A DNA stretch of 35,972 nt, from contig CAXQZJ010000010.1 of the NCBI GenBank assembly GCA_964228145.1, forward strand, positions 1 through 35,972, written 5' to 3'. Under the pieces are notes generated by a model that was given only the letters and a program-made list of their open reading frames with translations, had not been told where the DNA came from and ran no database searches. Made by a program: the position numbers and the translations under genes. Shown in pieces: positions 24,191 through 31,672 of this stretch. This DNA comes from Pseudobowmanella sp964228145. Its GTDB lineage: Bacteria; Pseudomonadota; Gammaproteobacteria; Enterobacterales; Alteromonadaceae. Numbering within the stretch: position 1 is the first letter of the stretch; every line of letters starts with the position of its first letter.

Positions 24191-24916
24191 TGGTATTGCG
24201 GCGATGATGGTCATTGCCATCACAAAATAACGATATTGTGCATCGCTGATAAGCTTAACCAATGAAATTCCAGTGTAAACGCCGATTATGATCAAGGGTA
24301 AAACCCACAGATTAACCGTTAGCGTGTTTACGCTGATGCTCTCCCAGACAAAAATATGAAAGGGAAGCTTAAATAAATTAATAATTAAAAAGAACCAAGC
24401 AGCGGTACCGATAAACACATTTTTTGGCAAGCGCATCGAGAGTAAATAAACCGCCATAAAAGTACCAGCCAAATTACCCACCATAGTGGTAAAACCGCCA
24501 AGCATTCCCATCAATATCGCAAACCAAGTGTAATCAGGTATCTTTGACTTGTTACGCTCGAGCCATAGCATCAGCAAAATACACACAAAGACGGTGACGG
24601 CCATGATCTGCATAAACAGGCCATCGTCAATCTTATCGCCAACCCAAGTGCCCAGCAGCACGCCAATGGCAGCAGAAGGGAACAGCTTAAAAAGATAGTG
24701 CCAATTCGCGTGGCGGTGATAATAGTGAACCGCAAACAAATCGGCAGTTAATAGCATGGGTAGCATCAGCCCGCTTGATTGCTTGCCACCAAACAACAAT
24801 GCCAGTAAAGGCACGCTCAATAGCGTAGTGCCGTGAATGCCGGCCTTGGCTAATCCCACCATAAAGGCCACGGCTGCCAATACAGCCCAGTCCATTGCAG
24901 TTAACATTTCTGGCAT
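24176..24916 (-). CDS. TauE/SafE-family (TSUP) membrane permease
   Basis: This is a predicted inner-membrane transporter of the TSUP family, whose members export sulfite, sulfoacetate or related anions. The 246-residue protein is almost wholly hydrophobic, with about eight helices. The repeated family pattern is visible: VGLAKAGIHGTTLLSVPLL near residue 20 and GMLGGFTTMVGNLAGTFMAVYLL near 135-160. The start is ATG 24916 with GACGAG upstream on the minus strand. It is divergent from dld and convergent with the small oxygenase-like gene, with no terminator between. The transported anion cannot be read from sequence. Confidence 0.85.
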   Translation of the reverse strand: MPEMLTAMDWAVLAAVAFMVGLAKAGIHGTTLLSVPLLALLFGGKQSSGLMLPMLLTADLFAVHYYHRHANWHYLFKLFPSAAIGVLLGTWVGDKIDDGLFMQIMAVTVFVCILLMLWLERNKSKIPDYTWFAILMGMLGGFTTMVGNLAGTFMAVYLLSMRLPKNVFIGTAAWFFLIINLFKLPFHIFVWESISVNTLTVNLWVLPLIIIGVYTGISLVKLISDAQYRYFVMAMTIIAAIPLLFR

Positions 24917-24964
24917 AGTTACTCGTCACTAAGTGATATTGAATATGATGAAAGGCAGCAAAAT

Positions 24965-24993
24965 TCGGTTAATCAACCGATGGGGCCTGCCCC
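24965..24993. repeat. Two adjacent inverted repeats upstream of dld
   Basis: TCGGTT-AATC-AACCGA (24965-24980) is followed at once by GGGGC-CT-GCCCC (24982-24993). They lie in the 147-base gap between the divergent permease and dld genes. They could be an operator or a leader hairpin; no T-tract follows, so they are not a normal terminator. Confidence 0.4.
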
Positions 24994-25063
24994 CTGAGCT
25001 GGCATTATGGCAAACTTTATTCCGATACTACACGCGTAACCGACTATCAGGAAGCACAGGTCA

Positions 25064-26758
25064 TTGAATAACCCATTAGTAGAAGCATTAAAGCGCGCCG
25101 CTGGCCCACAATCTGTGTTGACCGGGGATCACAAAACCCGTTACTTTCGACATGGTTACCGAAGTGGCCATGGCAGTGCTGCGGCAGTGGTTTTACCCAC
25201 ATCGCTGGTTCATTATTGGCTAACGCTCAAAGCCTGTGTTCAGCATGATGCCATTATTATTATGCAGGCAGCCAACACCGGTCTTACCGAAGGCTCAACG
25301 CCTAATGGGAATGATTACCAACGTCCGGTTGTGATCATTAATACCCGTGCAATTACAGGGTTTCATCTGTCACCGGATAACAGTCAGGTGATTGCTTTGG
25401 CAGGCAGTACCTTGCATCAACTTGAAAAGGCACTGGCACCGAGCGGACGGGAGCCTCACTCTGTGATTGGATCTAGTTGCCTGGGCGCGTCGGTAATAGG
25501 AGGGATAGCTAACAATTCAGGCGGTGCTTTAATTCAGCGTGGTCCGTCATTTACCCAATATGCTTTGTATGCCCAGATAAATCAGCATGGAGAGCTTCAG
25601 TTGGTCAATCATCTGGGCATTCCTCTACAGGGCGATACTATCGAACAGCTGGAAGCGGTCGAACAAGGTGAATTTGACTGGCTGTCAGAACAGGTGTGCG
25701 ACGCAAAGCTGGCGTCAGATACCGAATACGTCGACCGTTTGAGAGACACTAATGCCGAAGAGCCCGCTCGTTATAACGCCGATCCAAGACGTCTGTATGA
25801 AGCCAGTGGTTGCGCGGGCAAACTGGCGGTATTCGCCGTAAGATTAGATACCTTTAAAAAGCCAATACTACAGAAAACATACTATCTTGGATGCAACGAT
25901 CCCGATCAATTCACGCAACTCAGAACCCGTGTGTTAAACGAGTTTTCGCAGTTGCCTGTTTACGGCGAATACATTCACAGAAACGCATTTTCATTGGCAA
26001 AACGATATGGCAAGGACACCTTTATTGCCATTGAAAAACTGGGCACGGATAAAATGCCGGCTTTATTTGCGTCAAAAGGGCGTATTACTGCTTGGTGTAA
26101 TAAACTCGGCTTAACGGATTTTCCCGATAAAGTGATGCAATGGTGTTCTAAGCTATGGCCGCAACACTTGCCAGAGCGATTACTGGACATGGAACAGCAA
26201 TATGAGCACCACTTGATCATTAAGGTCAGTGATGAGGGCATCGAAGAGTTTGACCAATTTCTATCAGCATTTAGTCACCAAGCAAATGGTCTCGAATGTC
26301 TCGAACTGTCTGACAGCGAAGCCCCACGAGCCTTACTGCAACGTTTTGCAGTAGCGGGCGCAGCGGTGCGTTATCATCAAATGCACAAAGCTCATTGCGA
26401 GGATGTGCTTGCACTCGATGTCGCGTTGCCAAGAAACTGCCAACAATGGCAAGAGAAACTCCCAGCTGAATTGGCGGATAAAATTATTATGCCGTTGTAT
26501 TACGGCCATTTCTTTTGTTATGTGTTTCATCAGGATTATCTGATTAAAGCCGGTGAAGATGTTGCCGAAGTAAAAAGAGCACTGCTCGAAGAATTATCCA
26601 AGCGCGGGGCCCAGTACCCCGCTGAGCATAATTTCGGCCATATGTATCAAGCCCCGGAGCATGTTAAAGCCTTTTATCAATCACTTGATCCCACCAACAG
26701 TTTTAACCCTGGGATTGGCAAAGCAACTCGGCAGCGACATTGGGGTAAATGTTGCTAG
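25064..26758 (+). CDS. dld: Quinone-dependent D-lactate dehydrogenase
   Basis: Dld is a peripheral membrane flavoenzyme that oxidises D-lactate to pyruvate and passes electrons to quinone. The 564-residue protein (E. coli 571) matches E. coli Dld along its length. The FAD-binding domain has MQAANTGLTEGSTPNGND near 68 and GSSCLGASVIGGIANNSGG near 137. RYNADPRRLYEASGCAGKLA lies near 227-246, and the membrane/C-terminal domain ends with YGHFFCYVFHQDY and PAEHNFGHMYQAP. The start is TTG 25064 with an AGG 4-6 bases upstream; no ATG or GTG serves the conserved N-terminus. Only a doubtful terminator lies before trhO. Confidence 0.95.
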   Translation: MNNPLVEALKRAAGPQSVLTGDHKTRYFRHGYRSGHGSAAAVVLPTSLVHYWLTLKACVQHDAIIIMQAANTGLTEGSTPNGNDYQRPVVIINTRAITGFHLSPDNSQVIALAGSTLHQLEKALAPSGREPHSVIGSSCLGASVIGGIANNSGGALIQRGPSFTQYALYAQINQHGELQLVNHLGIPLQGDTIEQLEAVEQGEFDWLSEQVCDAKLASDTEYVDRLRDTNAEEPARYNADPRRLYEASGCAGKLAVFAVRLDTFKKPILQKTYYLGCNDPDQFTQLRTRVLNEFSQLPVYGEYIHRNAFSLAKRYGKDTFIAIEKLGTDKMPALFASKGRITAWCNKLGLTDFPDKVMQWCSKLWPQHLPERLLDMEQQYEHHLIIKVSDEGIEEFDQFLSAFSHQANGLECLELSDSEAPRALLQRFAVAGAAVRYHQMHKAHCEDVLALDVALPRNCQQWQEKLPAELADKIIMPLYYGHFFCYVFHQDYLIKAGEDVAEVKRALLEELSKRGAQYPAEHNFGHMYQAPEHVKAFYQSLDPTNSFNPGIGKATRQRHWGKCC

Positions 26759-26788
26759 ACCTTGAATCACAGCGGGTGTTTAGTTAAT

Positions 26789-26826
26789 ATCCGCGCCCAA
26801 TCAGCCCACTGGGCGGATTGATTTTA
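26789..26826 (+). terminator. Possible weak terminator after dld
   Basis: ATCCGC (26789-26794) can pair with GCGGAT (26813-26818), with an inner GCCC/GGGC pairing as an alternative. A loose T-rich run (TGATTTT) follows. Readthrough into trhO is likely. Confidence 0.3.
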
Positions 26827-26878
26827 CAATTTAACTATTTGCCACGGATTTGCGATCCGTTTTGCAGGAGAACCCACT

Positions 26879-27868
26879 ATGTACACCGTTTGTGCTTTGT
26901 ACAAATTTGTCACGCTTGAAGATTACCAACAAATCCGTCAACCCCTGTTGGAAAAAATGGAATCCCTCAATATCAAAGGTACTTTGTTACTGGCTCTTGA
27001 GGGCATCAATGGCACTGTTTCCGGTACTCAGGAAGCGATTCAGCAGTTACTTGATTATTTAAATGCTGATGCACGGATGAACCCGATTTCCTTCAAGGTG
27101 TCATTTGATGAAACCCAGCCATTTCACCGAACTAAGGTCAAACTTAAAAAAGAAATCGTTACCTTGGGCGTAGAGGGCATCGATCCTCGTCGTTCAGTTG
27201 GCACCTATGTCAAGCCAAAAGACTGGAATGCGCTGATAAGTGATCCCGAGGTGGTGACGATCGACACCCGTAACGATTATGAAATTGAAATCGGTACCTT
27301 TAAACATGCTATCGACCCAGAAACCAAAACGTTTCGCGAGTTCCCTGAGTACGTAGCAAAAAATCTTGATCCCAAAAAGCACAAAAAGGTAGCGATGTTC
27401 TGCACAGGCGGGATTCGATGTGAAAAATCTACTGCTTATCTGAAAGAGCAGGGGTTTGAGGAGGTATATCACCTCGAGGGCGGTATTTTACAATATCTTG
27501 AAGATGTCCCTCAGGAAGAAAGCTTGTGGGAAGGCGACTGTTTTGTGTTTGATAATCGCGTGGCAGTAAATCATGATTTACAGCGCAGTGAATATGATCA
27601 GTGTTATGCATGTCGCTTACCCATTACTGAACATGACAAACAATCTGACTTATTTGAGCCAGGTGTTAGTTGTCCAAAATGTCACGGAACACACTCAGAA
27701 GAGCAAATTGCACGCTTCCGTGAGCGAGAGAAACAGGTGCAATTAGCCAAAGCCCGTCAGGAAGAACACGTTGGAAGCGAAGCCCGCAAAGCGATGAAGC
27801 GTCGCCGTCAGCAAAAAGGCGCCGAGCGTCGGGCCAGGAGGGCGGCTATGGGTAAAACCAACGTTTAA
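26879..27868 (+). CDS. trhO: tRNA uridine(34) hydroxylase (rhodanese-domain)
   Basis: TrhO (YceA) makes 5-hydroxyuridine at the wobble position of certain tRNAs. The 329-residue protein has an N-terminal UPF0176 domain (about residues 1-95). A rhodanese domain follows with VVTIDTRNDYEIEIG and the active-site loop CTGGIRCEKS (C175, C180). The C-terminus has paired cysteines (CYAC near 241, CPKC near 263) and a highly basic tail. The start is ATG 26879 with GCAGGAG 9-15 bases upstream. A strong terminator follows. Confidence 0.94.
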   Translation: MYTVCALYKFVTLEDYQQIRQPLLEKMESLNIKGTLLLALEGINGTVSGTQEAIQQLLDYLNADARMNPISFKVSFDETQPFHRTKVKLKKEIVTLGVEGIDPRRSVGTYVKPKDWNALISDPEVVTIDTRNDYEIEIGTFKHAIDPETKTFREFPEYVAKNLDPKKHKKVAMFCTGGIRCEKSTAYLKEQGFEEVYHLEGGILQYLEDVPQEESLWEGDCFVFDNRVAVNHDLQRSEYDQCYACRLPITEHDKQSDLFEPGVSCPKCHGTHSEEQIARFREREKQVQLAKARQEEHVGSEARKAMKRRRQQKGAERRARRAAMGKTNV

Positions 27869-27876
27869 TTGATAAG

Positions 27877-27900
27877 AGCCTGCAATTGCAGGCTTTTTTT
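27877..27900 (+). terminator. Intrinsic terminator of trhO
   Basis: The 18-base palindrome AGCCTGCAATTGCAGGCT (27877-27894) runs into seven T. Confidence 0.92.
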
Positions 27901-27971
27901 GAGCTATTAACCCAGGTTGCGATTATCCGGAGTCACTCACTCAGTAAAACGCTGACCTTCAATTTTATTGG

Positions 27972-28001
27972 TTGAATGGGATTTTCAGATAGCGATATAG
28001 T
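27972..28001 (+). promoter_or_regulatory. Probable sigma-70 promoter of the P-loop kinase-like gene
   Basis: The -35 TTGAAT (27972-27977) and the -10 TATAGT (27996-28001) are 18 bases apart. The expected start is near 28008, about 27 bases before ATG 28035. Confidence 0.5.
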
Positions 28002-28034
28002 TGAACAACCGTTAGCGCACGTAGGAAGGATTCT

Positions 28035-28565
28035 ATGACTACAGCTACACAAACTTTTTTGGTTTTTGGTAATTCAGGAAGCGGTAAGTCGACACTTGCA
28101 AGGCGCCTTGCTGAGGCAAAGAGGATTGCCCATCTGGATTTGGATACCGTTGCCTGGGCGAGTTCCAACCCACCACAGCGCCACACGATTGCGACTTCCC
28201 AGTCGGCAATCGAAACTTTCGTAAATCGCAATTCAGGCTGGGTTATAGAGGGTTGTTACACTGATCTGCTAACTCTGATGGCACCTCGAACCAGCCATAT
28301 GATTTATCTCAATTTGTCAGTGCAAGCATGTATCCAAAACGCAAAAAAACGTCCTTGGGAGCCTCATAAATACGCCAGTAAGCAACAACAAGATGACAAC
28401 CTCAATATGCTGATTGACTGGATAGCGCAATACCCTCAACGGCAAGACAGCTTTTCTCAAGCCGCCCATCAGCATCTTTTTGCTAACTTCAACGGAACCA
28501 AATCTGCGCTTGTCAGTAATCAAGCTGCTGACGATTTTCTTCTTAGTGCCGAGCAACAAGATTGA
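28035..28565 (+). CDS. P-loop NTPase, adenylate-kinase/AAA_17-like small kinase
   Basis: This 176-residue soluble protein has a clear Walker A (GNSGSGKST, residues 12-20) followed by LARRLAEAKRIAHLDLDTVAW. That spacing to a DxD-type acidic pair is typical of small nucleoside or topology-modulation kinases (FlaR/adenylate kinase-like). GWVIEGCY near 73 and MIYLNLSVQACIQNAKKR near 93-110 fit the CORE and LID regions of that class. The start is ATG 28035, with GGAAGGA 5-11 bases upstream. The substrate is unknown. It heads a run of four small genes of unknown role. Confidence 0.75.
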   Translation: MTTATQTFLVFGNSGSGKSTLARRLAEAKRIAHLDLDTVAWASSNPPQRHTIATSQSAIETFVNRNSGWVIEGCYTDLLTLMAPRTSHMIYLNLSVQACIQNAKKRPWEPHKYASKQQQDDNLNMLIDWIAQYPQRQDSFSQAAHQHLFANFNGTKSALVSNQAADDFLLSAEQQD

Positions 28566-28631
28566 TGTTTTGCTTGATTTCTGGTGTCTCATCCCCAGTG
28601 TAGTGAGTAATGACAATCAGGAACTTTTGCC

Positions 28632-28982
28632 ATGGAACCGAATATTGCGCTGCGTAAGGCTGACAGGTTAGCGACACTGCTCGATACTGCAATCACCCTC
28701 CCGGTTATCAATATTAAAGTGGGTCTCGACTTTCTTATTGGTCTAATACCCGTATTAGGTGATACCGCTATGCTGTTGATTTCCCTCCGAATCGTACAAT
28801 TAGCGCATAAAGCCGGGGTGGGGAAAAAATATCGTAATAAAATGCTGCGTAATAGTTTGCTCGACTTTGGTTTAGGTTTTATACCCGTCGTTGGTGACCT
28901 GTTTGACCTTTTCTTTAAAGCCAATAAACGCAACGTAGCGATTATGCGCAGGGCGTTAAAAGAGCAGGGAAGGATCACTTAG
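28632..28982 (+). CDS. DUF4112-type small membrane protein
   Basis: This 116-residue protein matches the DUF4112 pattern: DFLIGLIPVLGD at residues 33-44 and DFGLGFIPVVGDLFD from 78, then FFKANKRN at 94-101. The two GxIPVxGD segments are an internal repeat, each in a hydrophobic stretch likely to enter or span the membrane. No enzymatic residues are visible. The start is ATG 28632 with AGGAA 10-14 bases upstream. It lies 66 bases after the kinase-like gene with no terminator, so co-transcription is likely. The function of the family is unknown. Confidence 0.78.
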   Translation: MEPNIALRKADRLATLLDTAITLPVINIKVGLDFLIGLIPVLGDTAMLLISLRIVQLAHKAGVGKKYRNKMLRNSLLDFGLGFIPVVGDLFDLFFKANKRNVAIMRRALKEQGRIT

Positions 28983-29071
28983 CTGCTTTTTTCGGCAGTT
29001 AAACATCACACCCGTAGACGCCAAGCAGCTTAACGGGTAACGTGGCAGATATCAGTTAATAGGAGTTAAGC

Positions 29072-29317
29072 ATGTCAGCAGACAGTTTGAGCAAAGAGAA
29101 GGTCGAAGAAATCCGCAATGAATTTGAATTTTTTGACCGTGATGGTAATGGTCGAATTGACCTGGTGGAGTTTATTGAATTGCTAACGGTGCTGGCCCCG
29201 AAAACCAAAGCTAGTAAGGTTGAAGAGGCGTTCAGAGAGCTTGATGAAAATGATGACGGCTTCATCGACTTTGAGGAGTTTTTGGAGTGGTGGCAAACCT
29301 GTTGGTTAGAATTTTAA
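29072..29317 (+). CDS. Two-EF-hand calcium-binding protein
   Basis: This is an 81-residue acidic protein made of one EF-hand pair. Loop 1 spans residues 22-33 (D22, D24, N26, D30, E33) and loop 2 spans 58-69 (D58, N60, D62, D66, E69). Both have all canonical Ca2+ ligands including the bidentate glutamate. There is no signal peptide, so it is probably cytoplasmic. The tail is tryptophan-rich (EWWQTCWLEF). ATG 29072 has AGGAG 7-11 bases upstream, and a terminator follows the stop. A calcium buffer or sensor role is inferred; no partner is evident. Confidence 0.82.
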   Translation: MSADSLSKEKVEEIRNEFEFFDRDGNGRIDLVEFIELLTVLAPKTKASKVEEAFRELDENDDGFIDFEEFLEWWQTCWLEF

Positions 29318-29320
29318 AAT

Positions 29321-29345
29321 AGGCGCGATTCAGCGCCTTTTTTTT
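29321..29345 (+). terminator. Intrinsic terminator after the EF-hand gene
   Basis: The stem AGGCGC/GCGCCT (29321-29326 and 29333-29338) has a 6-base loop and a run of eight T. Confidence 0.9.
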
Positions 29346-29370
29346 CACTTGTTGACGCTGATATGTCTTG

Positions 29371-29394
29371 TTAGTCTCGTCTCTAAGAGACTAA
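29371..29394. promoter_or_regulatory. 8-bp inverted repeat upstream of the membrane protein gene
   Basis: TTAGTCTC and GAGACTAA are separated by 8 bases, 16 bases before the ATG at 29410. No T-tract follows, so it looks like an operator rather than a terminator. TTGACG at 29352-29357 may be a -35 element nearby. Confidence 0.45.
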
Positions 29395-29409
29395 AAAAAG
29401 AATAAAAAT

Positions 29410-29781
29410 ATGATACTCCAAGCATTAATAACGGGTCTGATACTTTTCTTTGTCTACCGCATTCTGGCTAAAACCGATGCTGCAACAACCGAAATCGAAG
29501 GTGAGATATCTTGGTGGATGTGTGTTGTGATCGTGTTTATCGGATTGTTCATGGTCGACATGGTTAATATCGCGGCTGCATCCTTCTTATTTCCAGGTTG
29601 GGTCGAGTTGCTCCTAGCATTGGGAATATTATTTATTTTCCCCTTTATCGTATTCAATCAGTTGATGAGTTTTTCCGCTGCTAAAGCACTTAAATACAGT
29701 GGATTTGTCATACCTATGGTGGTGCTGACTCAATTTTTCGTGTTCGTGGTCGGAAGTGGCATTCAAGGCATGCCTAGGTAG
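29410..29781 (+). CDS. Small four-helix membrane protein, unknown function
   Basis: This 123-residue protein is very hydrophobic, with about four membrane segments (near residues 3-20, 34-55, 60-82 and 96-118). A short acidic loop (KTDAATTEIEGE) follows the first. I do not recognise a family. The start ATG 29410 has only a weak AAAAGAA upstream, but the frame fills the gap between the EF-hand terminator and the ald terminator. Its composition is that of a real inner-membrane protein. Confidence 0.65.
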   Translation: MILQALITGLILFFVYRILAKTDAATTEIEGEISWWMCVVIVFIGLFMVDMVNIAAASFLFPGWVELLLALGILFIFPFIVFNQLMSFSAAKALKYSGFVIPMVVLTQFFVFVVGSGIQGMPR

Positions 29782-29786
29782 TACGC

Positions 29787-29817
29787 AAAAAAAAAAGCCT
29801 GGCTCAAAGGCCAGGCT
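29787..29817 (-). terminator. Intrinsic terminator of ald
   Basis: On the minus strand the stem AGCCTGGC/GCCAGGCT (plus 29796-29803 and 29810-29817) has a 6-base loop and is followed by ten T. Confidence 0.93.
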
Positions 29818-29836
29818 GTAACTTTGAGGTTGTTAA

Positions 29837-30967
29837 TCAAGCACCTAGTGCCGTACGCGCGTCGGTGTAGGTCAAACCTAATTGCTGCCCAAGGGCATCC
29901 ACTACGGCTTTATAAGTGACTTTGCCTTCATGTACGTTCAGACCATTGAGTAGATGGGCATCATCTAGCATCGCCTGTTTAGGGCCTTTGTTAGCTAGTG
30001 CTAAACCAAACGGCAAGGTTGCATTATTCAACGCCATTGTTGATGTGCGGGCCACACCACCAGGCATGTTTGCCACACAGTAATGAACAACATCATCAAC
30101 GACGTAAACCGGGTCTTGGTGAGTGGTGGCTTTAGACGTTTCAAAGCAACCGCCTTGGTCGATGGCAACATCCACCACAACAGACCCTTCTTTCATGTTG
30201 CGAATATGTTCGCGGGTCAGTAATTTCGGTGCAGCAGCACCCGGAATCAATACCGCGCCAACCACAACGTCTGCGTTAGATGAGTAGTGCTCGATGGCGT
30301 CGACGGTTGAGTAAACAGTTTTAACCTGACCACGGAAAATGTCGTCTAACTGACGTAAACGAGGCAATGAGCGATCAAGGATAGTGACGTCAGCACCAAG
30401 GCCTAATGCCATTTTGGCTGCATTTGTACCTACCACGCCACCACCAATAACCAGTACTTTACCGGGTGCAACACCAGGAACACCACCGAGTAAGGTGCCA
30501 CTACCACCATGGGCTTTTTCCAGATAATGGGCTCCAGCTTGAATCGACATGCGGCCAGCAACTTCACTCATTGGTGCAAGTAATGGCAAGCCATTGTGGG
30601 CATCGGTAACCGTTTCATACGCGATACAGGTCGCACCAGAGGCAATTAATAGCTCGGTCTGAACTGGATCCGGCGCCAAATGCAGGTAGGTATATAGGGT
30701 CTGACCCTTGCTAAGCATCTTACACTCATTGGGCTGAGGCTCTTTTACCTTTACGATCATTTCTGCTTCTGCAAAAATTTGCTCAGGTGTGGCAATAATA
30801 CGTGCACCCGCAGCTTCGTATTGCTCATCAGTAAATCCAATGGCTGCGCCGCCATTTTGCTCGACCATCACGCTATGGCCGTGGGTCACAAACTCTTTTA
30901 CCGCTGCAGGCGTCAGACCGATGCGGTACTCATGATTTTTAATTTCTTTTGGTACACCGATTAACAT
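29837..30967 (-). CDS. ald: Alanine dehydrogenase
   Basis: Ald interconverts L-alanine and pyruvate with NAD and ammonia. The 376-residue protein shows LIGVPKEIKNHEYRIGLTP at the N-terminus, the substrate lysine in VKVKEPQ near 75 and a histidine in YLHLAPD near 96. The Rossmann motif GGGVVGTNAAKMALGLGADV is near 175. VDVAIDQGGCFETS near 269 and NMPGGVARTST near 300 complete the family pattern. The start is ATG 30967 (family N-terminus), with GGGGAAG upstream on the minus strand; a frame reaching 31018 is not supported. It is divergent from lrp, a known pairing of ald with Lrp-type regulators. Confidence 0.96.
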   Translation of the reverse strand: MLIGVPKEIKNHEYRIGLTPAAVKEFVTHGHSVMVEQNGGAAIGFTDEQYEAAGARIIATPEQIFAEAEMIVKVKEPQPNECKMLSKGQTLYTYLHLAPDPVQTELLIASGATCIAYETVTDAHNGLPLLAPMSEVAGRMSIQAGAHYLEKAHGGSGTLLGGVPGVAPGKVLVIGGGVVGTNAAKMALGLGADVTILDRSLPRLRQLDDIFRGQVKTVYSTVDAIEHYSSNADVVVGAVLIPGAAAPKLLTREHIRNMKEGSVVVDVAIDQGGCFETSKATTHQDPVYVVDDVVHYCVANMPGGVARTSTMALNNATLPFGLALANKGPKQAMLDDAHLLNGLNVHEGKVTYKAVVDALGQQLGLTYTDARTALGA

Positions 30968-31007
30968 AAACTTCCCCGAAATAATGTTGCTACAGAATAA
31001 AGGCCAG

Positions 31008-31066
31008 AGTATACGCAAGGATTGGCAGATAATTGTTTTTTATTATTGATATATGCGGTATATAAT
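31008..31066. promoter_or_regulatory. Divergent ald/lrp promoter region with a partial Lrp-like box
   Basis: The -10 TATAAT (31061-31066, plus strand) serves lrp, with a poor -35. The -10 TATACT (31008-31013, minus strand) serves ald. Between them CAGATAATTGTTTTT (31026-31040) matches the E. coli Lrp consensus YAGHAWATTWTDCTR at 11 of 15 positions, in a very AT-rich setting. Weak -35 elements at both promoters fit control by an activator. The regulator assignment is inference. Confidence 0.5.
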
Positions 31067-31098
31067 TCTGCGCATGTTTGATTTGGTAGATATTTATA

Positions 31099-31581
31099 AT
31101 GCTGGTAAAGACGCCCAAACACTTAGACAGGATAGATAGAAACATCCTTAACGAACTCCAAAAAGATGGACGTCTGTCCAATATAGAATTGTCGAAGCGG
31201 GTAGGGCTTAGTGCAACACCTTGTCTGGAAAGAGTGCGGCGTTTAGAGCAACAGGGCTTCATCAAAGGTTATCGCGCAATATTGGATCCCAATCAATTGG
31301 GTGCGTCAATGCTGGTATTTGTAGAAATCACCCTTAATCGCGAACCTGATATTTTTGATAAGTTTGCACAGGCAGTGAGCTTGCAAGACGAGATTCAGGA
31401 ATGTCACCTAGTCTCAGGTAACTTCGACTTCTTACTCAAAGCCCGGGTAGCTGACATGTCTTCATACCGGAAATTACTCGGTGACACCTTACTTAAGTTG
31501 CCCGGAATCAGTGAGTCGCGCTCTTATGTGGTGATGCAGGAATATAAACATCACGACAAAATTCGTATCAACCTGAAATAA
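31099..31581 (+). CDS. lrp: Leucine-responsive regulatory protein
   Basis: Lrp is a global regulator of amino-acid metabolism, binding DNA as octamers or hexadecamers. The 160-residue protein (E. coli 164) is almost identical to E. coli Lrp in the N-terminal helix-turn-helix (LDRIDRNILNELQKDGR, then LSKRVGLS-TPCLERVRRLE). It is close through the RAM ligand domain (VEITLNR, ECHLVSG-FD-LLK). The start is ATG 31099; no stronger ribosome binding site was seen. lrp-ftsK-lolA-rarA is the E. coli order, which supports Lrp itself rather than a dedicated AldR-type paralogue. Confidence 0.95.
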   Translation: MLVKTPKHLDRIDRNILNELQKDGRLSNIELSKRVGLSATPCLERVRRLEQQGFIKGYRAILDPNQLGASMLVFVEITLNREPDIFDKFAQAVSLQDEIQECHLVSGNFDFLLKARVADMSSYRKLLGDTLLKLPGISESRSYVVMQEYKHHDKIRINLK

Positions 31582-31672
31582 CGCTGAATCATCAGGCTTT
31601 TGGGTAGGCATAGACTGGCTCAACTGGTATCTTATGGGTTGATTGGTAGTAAAAAGATAACGATAAATTTTT

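Noticed and set aside
29010..29038. Inverted repeat ACCCGT/ACGGGT before the EF-hand gene
   Set aside because: It is only 6 bp with a 17-base spacer and no T-tract; it is within what chance would give in this length.
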